A stretch of DNA of 64,000 bases from Agrobacterium vitis (GTDB taxonomy: Bacteria; Pseudomonadota; Alphaproteobacteria; Rhizobiales; Rhizobiaceae): contig NZ_CP118259.1 of the NCBI RefSeq assembly GCF_013337045.2, forward strand, positions 930,001 to 994,000, in the 5' to 3' direction. This document shows, piece after piece, positions 26,181 through 35,972 of this stretch (its first letter is position 1; every line of letters begins with the position of its first letter). The position numbers and the translations under genes were made by a program. Below the pieces are notes generated by a model that ran no database searches, was not told where the DNA came from, and saw only the letters and a program-made list of their open reading frames with translations.

Positions 26181-27542
26181 ATGTCGAAATTGGAAACTAG
26201 TCCCGCCCCGAAAGGGGCCTGGGGTTTTGCGCGGCCGGGAGATGACCGCGCCAGTCTGCCGGAAGTACATGCCTCTATCCATGTGCCGAAGATTGGTTCG
26301 TGGATGCGCAAGCTGATGGCCTTTGCCGGGCCGGGCTATATGATTTCGGTTGGCTATATGGACCCCGGCAATTGGGCGACGGATATCGCCGGTGGGTCGC
26401 AGTTTGGCTACACGCTTTTGTCGGTCATCATGATTTCCAACCTGATGGCGATCCTGTTGCAGGCGCTGTCAGCCCGGCTTGGCATTGCCACCGGGCGGGA
26501 TCTCGCCCAGGCCTGCCGCGACCATTATTCGCCGCCGGTGCGCATCTGTCTGTGGCTGGCTTGCGAAGTGGCGATTATCGCCTGCGATCTGGCGGAAGTG
26601 ATCGGCACGGCCATTGCGCTGCAATTGCTGTTCGGCATTCCGCTGATCGGCGGCGCGCTGATTACCGCGCTCGATACGTTTTTGCTGTTGCTATTGATGA
26701 ACAAGGGGTTTCGGTTTCTGGAAGCCTTCGTGGTGTCGATGCTGACGATTATCGCCCTGTGTTTTATGGCGCAGATCATCGCGGCCCAACCGCCAGTCGC
26801 CGAGATTCTGTCGGGCTTCATTCCGTCCACGGAAGTGATCACCAATCGCGAAATGCTCTATGTCGCTATCGGCATTATCGGCGCGACGGTCATGCCGCAT
26901 AATCTCTACCTGCATTCCTCCATCGTCCAGACCCGCGCCTATGAGCGCAATGACCGTGGCCGCAAGGATGCGATCAAATGGGCGACGCTGGATAGCACGA
27001 TTGCGCTGATGCTGGCGCTGTTCGTCAATGCCTCGATCCTGATCATCGCCGCCGTGGTGTTTCATGCCAATGGCCGCACCGATGTGGCTGAAATCGAGCA
27101 GGCGCATCAATTGCTGTCACCGCTTCTGGGCTTCGGCCTTGCCTCCACCCTGTTTGCCGTGGCGCTGCTCGCCTCCGGCATCAATTCCACTGTCACGGCA
27201 ACGCTGGCCGGGCAGATCGTCATGGAAGGGTTCCTGCGGCTGACCATCCCCAATTGGGCGCGCCGCCTGCTGACCCGCTGTCTGGCAATCATTCCGGTGG
27301 TGATCGTCACCTGGCTTTACGGCAACAAGGGAACGGCGGAACTGCTGGTGCTCAGCCAGGTCATCTTGTCTATGCAATTGCCCTTTGCCGTCGTGCCGCT
27401 GGTGCAATTCGTCAGCGACAAGCGCAAGATGGGGTCGTTCGTCATCTCCCGCTGGACGGCGGCCTTGGCCTGGGTGATTGCCGCGATCATCATCGCGCTC
27501 AATCTCAAACTGCTTTGGGATGTCTTCAGCGGGGCTGTGTAA
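26181..27542 (+). CDS. mntH: Nramp-type divalent metal cation (Mn2+)-proton symporter
   Basis: A 453-residue membrane protein with 11 helices. The helix 1 metal-binding motif [17 protein letters not shown] (DPGN) and the helix 6 motif [13 protein letters not shown] (MPH) identify Nramp/MntH. It imports Mn2+ using the proton gradient. ATG 26181 sits 22 bases after the operator-like dyad; a longer open frame (23 codons upstream) would contain the dyad and is therefore unlikely. Divergent from mntR. Confidence 0.97.
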   Translation: MSKLETSPAPKGAWGFARPGDDRASLPEVHASIHVPKIGSWMRKLMAFAGPGYMISVGYMDPGNWATDIAGGSQFGYTLLSVIMISNLMAILLQALSARLGIATGRDLAQACRDHYSPPVRICLWLACEVAIIACDLAEVIGTAIALQLLFGIPLIGGALITALDTFLLLLLMNKGFRFLEAFVVSMLTIIALCFMAQIIAAQPPVAEILSGFIPSTEVITNREMLYVAIGIIGATVMPHNLYLHSSIVQTRAYERNDRGRKDAIKWATLDSTIALMLALFVNASILIIAAVVFHANGRTDVAEIEQAHQLLSPLLGFGLASTLFAVALLASGINSTVTATLAGQIVMEGFLRLTIPNWARRLLTRCLAIIPVVIVTWLYGNKGTAELLVLSQVILSMQLPFAVVPLVQFVSDKRKMGSFVISRWTAALAWVIAAIIIALNLKLLWDVFSGAV

Positions 27543-27572
27543 GCGCCAGTACGGCAAAGCTTGCAAGCCAAT

Positions 27573-27607
27573 GCTCGCCCATATGTCAGCATGTCACATG
27601 GGCGAGT
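27573..27607. repeat. Stem-loop between convergent mntH and the Rsm22-like gene
   Basis: CTCGCCCAT (27574-27582) pairs with ATGGGCGAG (27598-27606) around a 15-base loop that itself contains a weak dyad. No T run on either strand; it may still mark transcript ends between the two convergent genes. Confidence 0.35.
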
Positions 27608-27644
27608 GCGGCTTCGATATCGAACATCCTCTGCGGCATGGTCA

Positions 27645-28622
27645 TCAATCTTCCTGCTCCGCGATCAGCAAGTCACCCCAATCGGCCCGGCGTGCCGCCT
27701 TGAACAGAGCGCCATCACGGCGGCTGAGAGTGGTTTCCGCTGCCGTTCCATCGCCTTGGCACAGTTTCAGCTTCACCATGCCGCTGGCCAGCCTGGGCGG
27801 CAACAGCACCCGCGCTCCAGATAGGGTCACAGGCTGGCGCGAGGCGGCGATGAAAATGTATTTCTCGTCTTCCCACGGCACTTCGCCCTGTTTCACCTGC
27901 CGATGCAGGCGAGAACGGGCGACGCGCCTTGAAAAGTGGCACCAGTCCGGGCTGGTGATCGGACAGAGCTGCTGGTGAGGGCAGGGTGCAAGCAGATGGG
28001 CGCCCGCATCGAGAAGTGCCTGCCGTGCCGTGACGATCCGCTGCCAGCCTGCCGGCGTGCCGGGCTCGACAATGATGATCGTGCCGCCGGTCAAGGCCCA
28101 GAGCTTTGCCGTCATGCTTGCCACCGCATCGATAGGCAATTCATCGAGCACATAGGCAAGTGTCACCAGATCGGCAGGAGCCATAGGCGGCAGGGTCTTG
28201 GTGAGATCGCCCGCCTGCCAGTCGCAGGCAAAGGGCAGCGCCAGCGACAGGCTTTTGCCGATGGCGCGAATGGCGGGGCTGGCCTCGATCAGCGTCGCCT
28301 GTTGCAATTGCGGCCAGCAATCGGCGGCGGCCCAGAGGGCGGTGCCGGGGCCGGAGCCAAAATCGCTCAAGGTTCTGGGCGCAAAATCCGCCTGCACTTC
28401 GGCCACCATCTCCATTGCCGCCCTGACGGCGGCGAAGGTGGCGGGCAGGCGGGCGGCCAAATAGGCGTGGGCGGCGAGATCATCGCTGATATGCAACTGC
28501 CCGTCGCGCACTTCCTTACGGTAGCGCTGCGACAGGCGCTCGGCAGCCTTCATCAGCGGTGCCAGCGGCTGGTTTTCCAGCAGGCGCTCGACGGCGCTTT
28601 TCAAGGGTGAGGGGAGTTCCAC
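27645..28622 (-). CDS. Rsm22-type small-subunit-associated methyltransferase-like protein
   Basis: A 325-residue protein with a SAM-binding fold (TLSDFGSGPGTALWAAADCW near residue 85, AYVLDEL further on), belonging to the Rsm22 (METTL17-like) family. Near residue 210-230 a cysteine cluster APCPHQQLCP...DWCHFSRRV is present; in mitochondrial Rsm22/METTL17 these cysteines hold a 4Fe-4S cluster and the protein assists small ribosomal subunit maturation. Bacterial function is not established. It is the last gene of a minus-strand run rnd-GNAT-Rsm22, with a 76-base gap to the GNAT gene. Confidence 0.82.
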   Translation of the reverse strand: MELPSPLKSAVERLLENQPLAPLMKAAERLSQRYRKEVRDGQLHISDDLAAHAYLAARLPATFAAVRAAMEMVAEVQADFAPRTLSDFGSGPGTALWAAADCWPQLQQATLIEASPAIRAIGKSLSLALPFACDWQAGDLTKTLPPMAPADLVTLAYVLDELPIDAVASMTAKLWALTGGTIIIVEPGTPAGWQRIVTARQALLDAGAHLLAPCPHQQLCPITSPDWCHFSRRVARSRLHRQVKQGEVPWEDEKYIFIAASRQPVTLSGARVLLPPRLASGMVKLKLCQGDGTAAETTLSRRDGALFKAARRADWGDLLIAEQED

Positions 28623-28698
28623 GGCAAGGGTCCGGCAGGTTGAAGAGTTGGGAAGTAGCAGCGATTATTGAGCGGACTGTGAGTCAATATCAGTCTTA

Positions 28699-29193
28699 TC
28701 AGCCGGACGTTACGCTGTCCCATTCCGGTTTCAGCAGTGACATCTGCACGAGATCGCCGCGCTGGTCCTGACGGTGGCCATAGGCCCCGCGCAGCACGCC
28801 TTCCTGCTGAAAGCCAAGCTTGCTGTAAAGCGCGTGGGCGCGCCGGTTGTTTGGTATGTGGGTCAGCCAGATCCGGTAGGCGGAGGTACTGGTGAATGCC
28901 CAGGTGAGCGCAAGCCGCATCATCGCTGTGCCGGTTCCCTTTTCGGGCGCGGCAACCACGACGCGCTTGATATAGAGATTATCCTGCGGATCGTTGATGT
29001 CACGGAACAACACGAAGCCGAGGGGCTCGCCACCCGGCGACACGGCGATCCGATAGGCCTTCGCCGGGTCATTGAGATTGGCAAGGTGTTCCGCCGCGCT
29101 GAACCGACCGACCAACAGGTCGTAGCCGGGCTGGCGCTCCGCTGACATCATGAAACCGATATCTGCCTCTGTGGCCGCGCGCAGCGACACCAT
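28699..29193 (-). CDS. GNAT family N-acetyltransferase
   Basis: A 164-residue GNAT protein. The acetyl-CoA binding motif A is in VVAAPEKGTGTAMMRLALTWAF (a Q/RxxGxG/A variant, EKGTGT), and the C-terminal NRRAHALYSKLGFQQEGVLRG is typical of the RimJ/RimL-like subgroup. Substrate unknown. Its ATG overlaps the rnd stop codon by one base (TGATG), so it is coupled to rnd. Confidence 0.88.
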   Translation of the reverse strand: MVSLRAATEADIGFMMSAERQPGYDLLVGRFSAAEHLANLNDPAKAYRIAVSPGGEPLGFVLFRDINDPQDNLYIKRVVVAAPEKGTGTAMMRLALTWAFTSTSAYRIWLTHIPNNRRAHALYSKLGFQQEGVLRGAYGHRQDQRGDLVQMSLLKPEWDSVTSG

Positions 29194-30347
29194 CAGGGTT
29201 CGATAAATTCGACGGCTTCGATCTTCTTGCCGACGAAGCGAAGGGCAACGCCGCCATTGATCAGCTTTAGCGCCGACTCGCCGAACAGATCACGCCGCCA
29301 GCCGCGCATGGCCTGCACATCGGCCTGTTCGCCCTCAACGGCAATCTTTTCCAGATCGTCGGTATTGGCAATCATCTTGGCGGCGACACCATGCTGTTCG
29401 CAGGTCAGGCGCAGCAGCACCTTGAGCAATTCCACCGCCGGTGCCGTGCCTTCCGGCACGTGGTTCTGGCGCTGGACCTGCGGCCATTCGGCCTTGGGAA
29501 TTGCCAGCGCGGCATTGACCGCCTCGATGATCGCGCCGCCCGGCGTCGAGCGCTCCCAACCCTTCGGAATGGTCCTCAGCCGTCCCAGCGCCTCGACATC
29601 CCGGGGCTGCTGTTGGGCGATTTCGAAAATGGCGTCGTCTTTGATCACTCGTGAACGCGGCACGTTGCGGGCGCGGGCCTCCCGCTCACGCCAGGCGGTC
29701 ACGGCCTTCATCACCATCAGTTCCTGCGGTTTTCTCAGACGCATCTTCAGCCGTTGCCAGGCGTCGTCTGGATGGAGGTCATAGGTGTCGCGGGATTCGA
29801 GAATGGCCATTTCTTCGCTCAGCCAGCTGGCGCGGCCTTCACGCTCCAACTCGGCCTTCAGCGTCAGATAGACATCGCGCAGATGGGTGACATCAGCCAG
29901 CGCATAATCCAGCTGCTTTTCAGAGAGCGGACGGCGGCTCCAGTCGGTAAAGCGCGAGCTTTTGTCGATATGGATATTCTTGATCTTCTGGACCAGCTGG
30001 TCATAGGACACGCTATCGCCAAAGCCGCAGACCATGGCGGCGACCTGGGTGTCGAAGATCGGATGGGGAATGAGATTGCCCAGATGAAAAATGATTTCGA
30101 TGTCCTGGCGCGCGGCATGAAACACCTTGATCACATCGCCATTGGCCATCAGCTTGAAAAAGGGAGCAAGATCGATCCCGTCAGCCAGCGGATCAACAAT
30201 GACTTCCAGATCTGGACTGGCCATCTGGATCAGGCACAGCTCCGGCCAGAAGGTGGTTTCGCGCAGGAATTCGGTATCGATGGTGATAAATTCAGATTTG
30301 GCCAGTTTTTCGCAAGCGGCTTCTAAATCTTGAGTTGTGGAAATCAT
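29193..30347 (-). CDS. rnd: Ribonuclease D
   Basis: A 384-residue 3'-5' exoribonuclease involved in tRNA 3'-end maturation. The DEDDy catalytic residues are seen in ITIDTEFLRE, FHAARQDIEII and YALADVTHLRDVY; one or two HRDC domains follow (KPQELMVMKAVTAWREREAR...). ATG 30347 fits the normal family start (MISTTQDLEAACEKL); the frame is open for 68 more codons upstream without resemblance. In related genomes rnd is close to aspS; here a multicopper oxidase and an MFS gene lie between them. Confidence 0.95.
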   Translation of the reverse strand: MISTTQDLEAACEKLAKSEFITIDTEFLRETTFWPELCLIQMASPDLEVIVDPLADGIDLAPFFKLMANGDVIKVFHAARQDIEIIFHLGNLIPHPIFDTQVAAMVCGFGDSVSYDQLVQKIKNIHIDKSSRFTDWSRRPLSEKQLDYALADVTHLRDVYLTLKAELEREGRASWLSEEMAILESRDTYDLHPDDAWQRLKMRLRKPQELMVMKAVTAWREREARARNVPRSRVIKDDAIFEIAQQQPRDVEALGRLRTIPKGWERSTPGGAIIEAVNAALAIPKAEWPQVQRQNHVPEGTAPAVELLKVLLRLTCEQHGVAAKMIANTDDLEKIAVEGEQADVQAMRGWRRDLFGESALKLINGGVALRFVGKKIEAVEFIEP

Positions 30348-30599
30348 TTGGCCCCGGCATATTTCTTCGAATTCATATCTTTCCTTTCCGCTTGTGTCCT
30401 GGTTGTCAAGTTGATGACAAGGTTTGAGCCTGCCAAGCTTTAAAACTCCCCGGTTTTTCACTGAAGGTGACGGTTTTGTGACCTGCTTGCAACGCTGGCC
30501 GTCAAGCAATTCATTCAATGCGCTCCGCCATGATTGGCGGCATGTTTCCACTTCTGGACGAAAACGGACATCATGGCATTGCGGCGCGGCAGGGTCTTT

Positions 30600-32012
30600 T
30601 TACGCCACCCGGATATAGCTTGTCATGCCAGTCTTCTGATGCTCGATGATATGGCAATGCAAAACCCAGTCGCCGGGATTGTCAGCCACGAAAGCCAGTT
30701 GAACCTTTTCATCGGGCATGACCAGATAGGTATCGGAGATCAGCGGTACAGCAGGGCGGTTGTTGGAGGCGATCACCTGGAAATTCATGCCATGCAGATG
30801 GATGGGATGGGCGTGCGGCGTGTCGTTCACGAGGTCGAAGATATAGCTCTTGCCCAGCTTCAATTCCGCCAGTGGCGCGGTCGGGTCCGGGGTGTCGCCC
30901 GGCCAGGTCACCTTGTTGATCGCCCAGAAGGAATAGCCGAGCGTGCCGCAGATTGACTCTTTCGCGCCGTTTTCCGCCGTGGCGGAAAGCACCAGCGGAA
31001 TATGCTGGGCGGATGAAAGATCGGGCTTGTCGAAAGGATTGGGCCGCAGCGGTGGCACGTCCTTCAGATCGCGTTTTAAGGACGCGCCGGTGGCGCGGAA
31101 GCTGACCACGGTTTTTGGCGTGCTGGGGCGAATATCGGTCAGCCGCGCCTCGCTGCCTTCGCTGTCGGGCATTTTCAGGATGATGTCCATGCGCTGGCCG
31201 GGGGCAACGATGGCAAGCTCCATCGGCAGGATCGCTGGCACCGGCTGGCCGTCCAGCGCGACGATCACCGCCTGCGCGCCTTCCAGCTTCAGCGTATAGA
31301 TCCGCGTCACGTCGGTATTGACGATCCGCACCCGGGTAAAGCCGCCGCTGGGCGCATCGTAGCGCGGCTCCACCTGCCAATTGGCGGTGCGCACGGTGCC
31401 GAAGGTTCCGGCCCGGGCCGTGTCGCGTGGCTTGAATAGCGCGATGAACTGGCCATCGTCGCCCAGCCGCCAGTCGCGCAGATTGAGATCGATTTCCGCG
31501 TCGAAGACCGGGTCATCGCGGTCCTCGACCACGATCATTCCGGTCATGCCCGTCGCCATCTGGGTCAGCGTGTTGCAATGCGGGTGATACCAGAACGTAC
31601 CGGCATCGGGCGGTGTGAAGGCGTAATCGAAGCTGTCGCCCTGATAGACATAAGGCTGGGTCAGGAAAGGCACGCCGTCCATGGCATTAGGAATCCGCAA
31701 GCCATGCCAGTGAATAGTGGTGGCATCGTCGATATGGTTGATGAGTTTTGCCGCGAAAGGCTCGCCCCGGCGCATGCGGATGGTGGGTGGCATTGCCGCC
31801 GTTTGGCCAGGCAAAGCAAAGCTCATCAGCTTTTTCGTCTCATGGCTGCCGTCGAGGGTAGCCGAGGTAAACCTCGCCTCGATTTCCAGCGGCTTGGGGG
31901 CGGCAAACGCCATGCGTGGGCCTTGGAAGCGGCTGGCAATGCCGAGGCCCGCGCCATAGGCACCGGCAACAACGGAGGCTTTCAACAGGGTGCGGCGGGA
32001 GAGAATGGGCAT
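30600..32012 (-). CDS. Multicopper oxidase, Tat-exported
   Basis: A 470-residue protein with a twin-arginine signal (SRRTLLKASVVAGAYGAG). All four copper-binding motifs are present: HWHGLRI, WYHPHCNTL, HPIHLHGMNF and HCHIIEHQKTGM, so type 1, 2 and 3 copper sites should be functional; the axial position of the type 1 site is Met. Laccase/CueO/SufI-like; CueO-type methionine-rich segments are absent. Probably periplasmic, oxidising a metal ion or phenolic substrate. It is preceded by an MFS transporter gene on the same strand with an 85-base gap. Confidence 0.9.
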   Translation of the reverse strand: MPILSRRTLLKASVVAGAYGAGLGIASRFQGPRMAFAAPKPLEIEARFTSATLDGSHETKKLMSFALPGQTAAMPPTIRMRRGEPFAAKLINHIDDATTIHWHGLRIPNAMDGVPFLTQPYVYQGDSFDYAFTPPDAGTFWYHPHCNTLTQMATGMTGMIVVEDRDDPVFDAEIDLNLRDWRLGDDGQFIALFKPRDTARAGTFGTVRTANWQVEPRYDAPSGGFTRVRIVNTDVTRIYTLKLEGAQAVIVALDGQPVPAILPMELAIVAPGQRMDIILKMPDSEGSEARLTDIRPSTPKTVVSFRATGASLKRDLKDVPPLRPNPFDKPDLSSAQHIPLVLSATAENGAKESICGTLGYSFWAINKVTWPGDTPDPTAPLAELKLGKSYIFDLVNDTPHAHPIHLHGMNFQVIASNNRPAVPLISDTYLVMPDEKVQLAFVADNPGDWVLHCHIIEHQKTGMTSYIRVA

Positions 32013-32097
32013 GATGGGCGGTTCCAGCGTCGGACGGGACGCAGATCTTTTAAAGTTGATTGTGGAAATCAGCAATATCTTAAGGCCGCCGCCGAGC

Positions 32098-33333
32098 CTA
32101 TTTCCGCTTTGTCCGGACGGGTGCTGCGAGCTTGCTGAAAAAGGCCGAGGTGCGCAGCAGCGCCCGGAAGGGATAGCGCCGCTCCTCCGTCGGGACCGCC
32201 TCGCGCGCCCGCATCCGCAGCAGGGTATAGAGGATGAACAGTGCCAGCACGACGACCATATAGCTAAACAGCGCCCTTGGTCCGAAATGGTCGAGCAGGA
32301 CGGAGGCAAACATCGGCCCGACCACGGCCCCGCAGGACCAGAAGAACAGCGTGCCCGCCGAGACCAGCGCATGCTGGCCGGGGGCTGCGTGGTCATTGGC
32401 ATGGGCCGAGCACAGCGAATAAAGCGGCATGGCAAAGGCACCGAACAGGAAAATCCCGATGAAATTGAGGATCTCGCTCGCTCCCGCCACGAAGGTCAGG
32501 AACAGCCCAGCCAGCATGGCACCGCCTGCGGCCACCAGAATGATGGTGCGCCGATCCAGCTTGTCGGAATAATGGCCGAGCGGATATTGCAGCACCACGC
32601 CCGCAAAAATCCCGATGCTCATGAATGTGACGATGGCCGTGACCGACATGCCGATGCCTTCGGCATAGATCGGTCCGAGCGACCGGAAACTGGAATTGGT
32701 CAGCCCCACCACAATGCAGCCGATGGTCGCCAGCGGCGAAATGCCCCACAGGGCCTTGATGTTAAACTCCACATGCCGGGGCGGGGTGGGGCTGGTGCGG
32801 TCGGCAAAGGAAATCGGCACCAGCGACAGGGACAGCGCCATGGCGATCAGCGCAAACAGATCGACACCGGAAATCCCCACGGCCGGAATGATATATTGCG
32901 CCACGGTGACCGAGCCGAGATCGACGAAGCGGTAGATGGACAAGGTGCGCGCCCGGGTGTCGTTGGTGACGCGGGCATTGAGCCAGCTTTCCACCACGGC
33001 GAACAATCCGGCAAAGCAGATGCCCTGGATCAGCCGCATCGAAAACCACGCGGCAGGGTGGATGAAGATCAGCATGGCGATGGAGGCGGCAGAGGCAATT
33101 GCCGCCAGCCCGGCAAACGCCCGGATATGGCCGATTTCCCGGATCAGCCGGGTGACATAGATGCAGCCGATAGCAAAGCCGATATTATAACCGGTGCCGA
33201 CCACGCCGATCATTGTCGTCGAGAACCCTTCTTCAAGGGCGCGCAGCGAAATGAACGTGCCCTGCAAGCCATTGCCGCCGATCAGAATACCGGCGGTGAC
33301 GAGCAGGGGCAAAAGCGGACGGATATTGTTCAT
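32098..33333 (-). CDS. Major facilitator superfamily transporter (YcaD-like)
   Basis: A 411-residue protein with about 12 membrane helices. GTGYNIGFAIGCIYVTRLIREIGHIRAF and the second-half GHYSDKLDRRTIIL are the MFS loop 2-3 and 8-9 motifs. The general layout resembles the YcaD/UMF-type sugar or drug transporters, with a basic cytoplasmic tail. ATG 33333 is the plausible start; a much longer open frame upstream is antisense to aspS. Divergent from aspS (219-base spacer), upstream of the multicopper oxidase gene. Confidence 0.85.
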   Translation of the reverse strand: MNNIRPLLPLLVTAGILIGGNGLQGTFISLRALEEGFSTTMIGVVGTGYNIGFAIGCIYVTRLIREIGHIRAFAGLAAIASAASIAMLIFIHPAAWFSMRLIQGICFAGLFAVVESWLNARVTNDTRARTLSIYRFVDLGSVTVAQYIIPAVGISGVDLFALIAMALSLSLVPISFADRTSPTPPRHVEFNIKALWGISPLATIGCIVVGLTNSSFRSLGPIYAEGIGMSVTAIVTFMSIGIFAGVVLQYPLGHYSDKLDRRTIILVAAGGAMLAGLFLTFVAGASEILNFIGIFLFGAFAMPLYSLCSAHANDHAAPGQHALVSAGTLFFWSCGAVVGPMFASVLLDHFGPRALFSYMVVVLALFILYTLLRMRAREAVPTEERRYPFRALLRTSAFFSKLAAPVRTKRK

Positions 33334-33552
33334 GATGGGCCGGATTTTCAAAAGCAGGTGAGTCGGGCTATAACAGCATGCGACGTTTACCCCGGCAGGA
33401 GATGCCGATATAGCGTAAATCCAAAGCGTAAAAGCCTGTAGCCTTGACAAATCGGGCCGGCCATGCGCTTTTCCGCCCGATTTTCCATGCCAGCCAAGCG
33501 CGCATTCCTTGCGTCCGTGCTGACCTTTTACACATGTCCAGGATCGTTCGAA

Positions 33553-35358
33553 ATGCATCGTTACCGCAGCCACACCTGTGCCGCTCTCCGCAAGTCCGAT
33601 GTTGGTGCCACCGTGCGCCTTTCCGGCTGGGTCCACCGCGTCCGCGACCATGGCGGCGTTTTGTTCATCGACCTTCGTGACCATTACGGCATCACGCAGG
33701 TGGTGGCCGATCCCGATAGCCCGGCTTTCAAGCTGGCCGAGACCGTGCGCGGTGAATGGGTGATCCGCATCGACGGCGTGGTCAAGGCTCGCGCCGATGA
33801 GACGGTCAACAAGGCCATGCAGACGGGCGAAATCGAGCTGTACGCGCAGGAAATCGAAATTCTGGCCGTGGCCAAGGAATTGCCGCTGCCGGTGTTTGGT
33901 GAGCCGGACTATCCGGAAGATGTCCGCCTGAAGTATCGCTTCATCGATCTGCGCCGCGAAACCCTGCACAAGAACATCGTCAAGCGCACCCAGATCATTT
34001 CGTCCATGCGCAATGGCATGAGCGAGCTTGGCTTTGCCGAATACACCACGCCAATTCTCACCGCCTCTTCGCCGGAAGGTGCGCGCGACTTCCTGGTGCC
34101 GAGCCGCATCCATGAAGGCCAGTTTTTCGCTCTGCCGCAGGCTCCGCAGCAGTATAAGCAGCTGTTGATGGTGGCTGGTTTCGACCGCTACTTCCAGATC
34201 GCACCTTGCTTCCGGGATGAAGACCCGCGTGCCGACCGTCTGCCGGGTGAGTTCTACCAGCTCGACGTGGAAATGAGCTTCGTGACCCAGGAAGATGTCT
34301 GGACCACGATGGAACCGATGATGACCAAGGTGTTCGAGCAGTTTGCCGAAGGCAAGCCTGTGACGAAGCAATGGCCACGCATTCCCTATGATGAAGCGAT
34401 CCGCAAATACGGCTCCGACAAGCCAGACCTGCGCAACCCTATTGTTATGCAGGCTGTGACCGAGCATTTCGCGGATTCAGGCTTCAAGATTTTCGCAAGC
34501 ATGATTGCCTCCAACCCGAAGGTTGAGGTCTGGGCGATCCCGGTCAAGCATACGGAAGCAACGGGCGCGATTGGCCGCGCCGTTTGCGATCGCATGAATG
34601 CCTGGGCGCAATCCACCGGCCAGCCGGGCCTTGGTTATATCTTCTGGAAGGAAGAAGACGGCAAGGTTGGCGGTTCCGGCCCTCTGGCCAAGAACATTGG
34701 CGAAGAGCGCACAGCTGCCATCGCCGCCCAGCTTGGCCTTGGCGCTGGCGATGCCTGCTTCTTTGTCGCGGGTGATCCGGCCAAGTTCTACAAGTTTGCT
34801 GGCGAAGCCCGCACCCGTGCAGGCGAAGAGCTGAACCTTGTTGACCGCGACCGTTTCGAAATGTGCTGGATTGTCGACTTCCCGTTCTACGAATGGAGCG
34901 AGGAAGAAAAGAAGATCGATTTCGCCCACAACCCGTTCTCCATGCCGCAGGGCGGCTTGGAAGCCTTCGACAGCCAAGACCCGCTGACACTCAAGGCTTA
35001 CCAGTATGACGCCGTCTGTAACGGCTTTGAAATCGCTTCCGGCTCGATCCGTAATCAGTCGCCGGAACTGATGGTCAAGGCGTTTGAAAAGGTTGGTCTC
35101 AGCCAGACGGACGTTGAAGAACGCTTCGGCGGCCTCTACCGCGCCTTCCAATACGGCGCACCGCCGCATGGCGGCTGCGCATTCGGTATCGACCGTGTGG
35201 TCATGCTGCTGGTGGGCGCCAAGAACCTGCGCGAAATCTCGCTGTTCCCGATGAACCAGCAGGCGCAGGATCTGTTGATGGGCGCACCGGCTCCGGCAAC
35301 GCCGACCCAGCTGCGCGAATTGGCGCTGCGCGTGGTGCCGACGCCTAAGAAAGACTGA
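33553..35358 (+). CDS. aspS: Aspartyl-tRNA synthetase
   Basis: A 601-residue bacterial-type class II synthetase: OB-fold anticodon-binding domain (1-110; [23 protein letters not shown]), class II motif 2 ([22 protein letters not shown]), GAD insertion domain (about 290-420) and motif 3 ([14 protein letters not shown]). It charges tRNA-Asp; alphaproteobacterial enzymes are often non-discriminating and also charge tRNA-Asn. ATG 33553 (MHRYRSHTC) is the family start; upstream codons are open but unrelated. Confidence 0.97.
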   Translation: MHRYRSHTCAALRKSDVGATVRLSGWVHRVRDHGGVLFIDLRDHYGITQVVADPDSPAFKLAETVRGEWVIRIDGVVKARADETVNKAMQTGEIELYAQEIEILAVAKELPLPVFGEPDYPEDVRLKYRFIDLRRETLHKNIVKRTQIISSMRNGMSELGFAEYTTPILTASSPEGARDFLVPSRIHEGQFFALPQAPQQYKQLLMVAGFDRYFQIAPCFRDEDPRADRLPGEFYQLDVEMSFVTQEDVWTTMEPMMTKVFEQFAEGKPVTKQWPRIPYDEAIRKYGSDKPDLRNPIVMQAVTEHFADSGFKIFASMIASNPKVEVWAIPVKHTEATGAIGRAVCDRMNAWAQSTGQPGLGYIFWKEEDGKVGGSGPLAKNIGEERTAAIAAQLGLGAGDACFFVAGDPAKFYKFAGEARTRAGEELNLVDRDRFEMCWIVDFPFYEWSEEEKKIDFAHNPFSMPQGGLEAFDSQDPLTLKAYQYDAVCNGFEIASGSIRNQSPELMVKAFEKVGLSQTDVEERFGGLYRAFQYGAPPHGGCAFGIDRVVMLLVGAKNLREISLFPMNQQAQDLLMGAPAPATPTQLRELALRVVPTPKKD

Positions 35359-35362
35359 ACCG

Positions 35363-35893
35363 ATGTGGTCCCGGTTTGCTAGCCATATCCGGGATGCCTT
35401 CAGCCATGCGACCGCCGCAGCCTTAGCTGCGGCGGTCGCATTTTATGGTGCACACTGGCTGTTCGGCCACCAGCAGCCGATCTTTGCCGCGATAGCCGCG
35501 ATCATCTGTCTGGCTCCGGGCATTCCCAATCACCTGCGCCAAGGTATCAATGTTGTCATTGGCGTGACCATCGGCATCGCGGTCGGCGAGCTGATCTTTC
35601 TCCTGCCGATAAGTGTGCTCGGCATCCAGATTTCGCTGGCCATATTCGCCGCGATGTTTCTGGGCGCGCTGGCCAATCTGGCACCCGTTACGCCTATCCA
35701 GGCTGGCGCCTCAGCACTTCTGGTCATCCTGCTTGGCCCTGCGACCGGCGGGCTGGTGCGCTTTCTCGATGTCATCATCGGCGTCTCCACCGGTCTTGTC
35801 TTCGCGCTCATCCTGTTTCGCAATGCGACGAAACTTCATGATACTGCTACCGCGCCCAGCAAGGATGCAGGGCAGGGGCCGCAGGAAAAATAG
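35363..35893 (+). CDS. FUSC-like small membrane protein
   Basis: A 176-residue protein with about five hydrophobic helices, resembling the membrane half of FUSC/aromatic-acid exporter family proteins (DAFSHATAAALAAAVAFYGAH; GQxxPIFAAIAAIICLAPG-type helix 2 start). It lacks the large cytoplasmic domain of full-length members. It starts 4 bases after the aspS stop codon and is followed by a terminator, so it is cotranscribed with aspS. Substrate unknown. Confidence 0.75.
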   Translation: MWSRFASHIRDAFSHATAAALAAAVAFYGAHWLFGHQQPIFAAIAAIICLAPGIPNHLRQGINVVIGVTIGIAVGELIFLLPISVLGIQISLAIFAAMFLGALANLAPVTPIQAGASALLVILLGPATGGLVRFLDVIIGVSTGLVFALILFRNATKLHDTATAPSKDAGQGPQEK

Positions 35894-35920
35894 CGCAATC
35901 TGCAATAACGCATTCCACAA

Positions 35921-35945
35921 AAAAGCCGCCAGTCTGGCGGCTTTT
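35921..35945. terminator. Bidirectional terminator after the aspS-FUSC unit
   Basis: An 11-base perfect stem (35921-35931 with 35935-35945; AAAAGCCGCCA / TGGCGGCTTTT) with a 3-base loop. The A and T runs inside the stem suit termination of both the plus-strand unit and the convergent minus-strand gene ending at 35973. Confidence 0.88.
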
Positions 35946-35972
35946 ATCGTCTGTGTTCGAGCTTGACGCTCC

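Noticed and set aside
31990..33441. A 483-codon plus-strand frame opposite the MFS and multicopper oxidase genes
   Set aside because: Shadow of the minus-strand transporter; the product has no hydrophobic pattern or motif.
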